Shown here: positions 6,229-6,699 of the stretch, piece after piece
Layout of the letters: the number at the start of each line of letters is the position of its first letter
Numbering within the stretch: the stretch's first letter is position 1
From: Rubrobacter sp.
GTDB taxonomy: Bacteria > Actinomycetota > Rubrobacteria > Rubrobacterales > Rubrobacteraceae
DNA length: 6,699 nt
Reading direction: 5' to 3'
Assembly: GCA_016781635.1 (NCBI GenBank)
Contig: JADDPY010000179.1
Coordinates: forward strand, 1 to 6,699
Program-made: the position numbers and the translations under genes
The notes under the pieces: model-generated
Told to the model about the DNA's origin: nothing
The model's input: the letters and a program-made list of their open reading frames with translations, nothing else
Databases searched by the model: none

Positions 6229-6699
6229 AGCGAGGGCACTGGTGCGGGTTCCCGGCCGGTGTCGGGTGTGGCCGACGAGCTCGGGGTGTGTTGGTGGACG
6301 GTGATGAATGCCTTGGTCGGAGCACGGCACGCCCCTGGTCGACGACCCTGACCGAGTCGGCGCCGTGCGCCAGCTCGGCGTGGACGAGACCTCGTTCCTG
6401 GCCGCCAACCGAGAGCACTCGACGATCTACGCCACCGGCCTGGTCGATCTCCAAGAGGGCGTCGTCATCGACATGGTTAAAAGGAAATAGCGCCATTGAC
6501 CTGCGGCGATGGAGCACCAAGGTCGACTTGGACTGGCTCGGGGGCATCGAGGTGGTGGCCACCGATCTGGCCGAGTCCTTCCGAGCCGGGTTGTCCCCCC
6601 ACCTCGACCACGCTCGCCGAGTGGCCGACCCGTTTCACGTGGTCCGAGTGGCCAACCGCTGCCTCGACCAGGTGGGCCGTCGAACGCAAGCTCGCGCAC
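6229..6699 (+). pseudogene. ISL3-family transposase, 5'-truncated with two frameshifts, runs off the window
   Basis: Three consecutive frames together give one ISL3-family transposase. The first (about 6229-6318) reads SRPVSGVADELGVCWWTVMNALV, the helix-turn-helix end of the N-terminal region. The second (6320-6481) reads SEHGTPLVDD...LGVDETSFLAANREH, with the first DDE aspartate in VDET. The third (from 6483) reads GNSAIDLRRW...VVATDLAESFRAGLSPHL, with the second aspartate, and then ADPFHVVRVANR. One extra base is present at each switch: a G at 6319-6320 and an A in the AAAA run at 6479-6482. The second switch would otherwise end translation at the TAG 6488-6490. The zinc-finger-like N-terminus is missing; homology begins only a few bases after the nuclease gene's stop, so this is also a junction. 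The 3' part and right end lie beyond the window. The copy is almost certainly inactive unless the shifts are assembly errors. Confidence 0.72.

Noticed and set aside
5655..6239. Minus-strand open frame of 194 codons opposite the small nuclease gene
   Set aside because: The + strand gene has a strong ribosome site and recognisable nuclease motifs; the antisense product has none.
1..6699. tRNA genes or att core repeats flanking the cargo
   Set aside because: I found no cloverleaf-like sequence and no convincing direct repeat at both borders when reading by eye.

Overview
The window looks like accessory DNA from a high-GC bacterium, most likely an actinomycete-type organism. The signs are high GC at third codon positions, several GTG starts, and integrase and ISL3 transposase fragments that read like actinobacterial versions. 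Assignment below phylum is not possible from the sequence alone. The cargo is bordered on the left by a truncated tyrosine recombinase (1-272) and on the right by a broken ISL3-family transposase (about 6229 to the window end). A shrunken IS3-family remnant (4326-4501) separates the two cargo modules.

Module 1 (547-4286, + strand) is a two-gene operon: a 251-residue PD-(D/E)XK nuclease-like protein followed, with a 22-base overlap, by a 1001-residue Ski2-like superfamily 2 helicase. The gene order, the sizes, the nuclease core (E76, D112, E137-A-K139) and the complete helicase motif set match the Hachiman anti-phage system (HamA of the DUF1837 family plus HamB). I call it Hachiman-like. The low-similarity parts and the long helicase make it look like a diverged branch.

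Module 2 (4582-6224) has two minus-strand genes, a helix-turn-helix protein followed by a small protein with two membrane segments, separated by only 2 bases. Divergent from them on the + strand is a 152-residue nuclease-like protein with an E15, D40, Q55-x-K57 core. The shared upstream region carries dyads that could be operators for the helix-turn-helix protein. I do not recognise this combination as a described system. It sits in a typical defence-island setting and is the best candidate for something new.

Between the IS3 remnant and module 2 lies a dense run of four short perfect inverted repeats (4513-4575) that no gene explains. The stretch 273-546 holds no convincing gene; it contains one perfect hairpin and a possible promoter for module 1.
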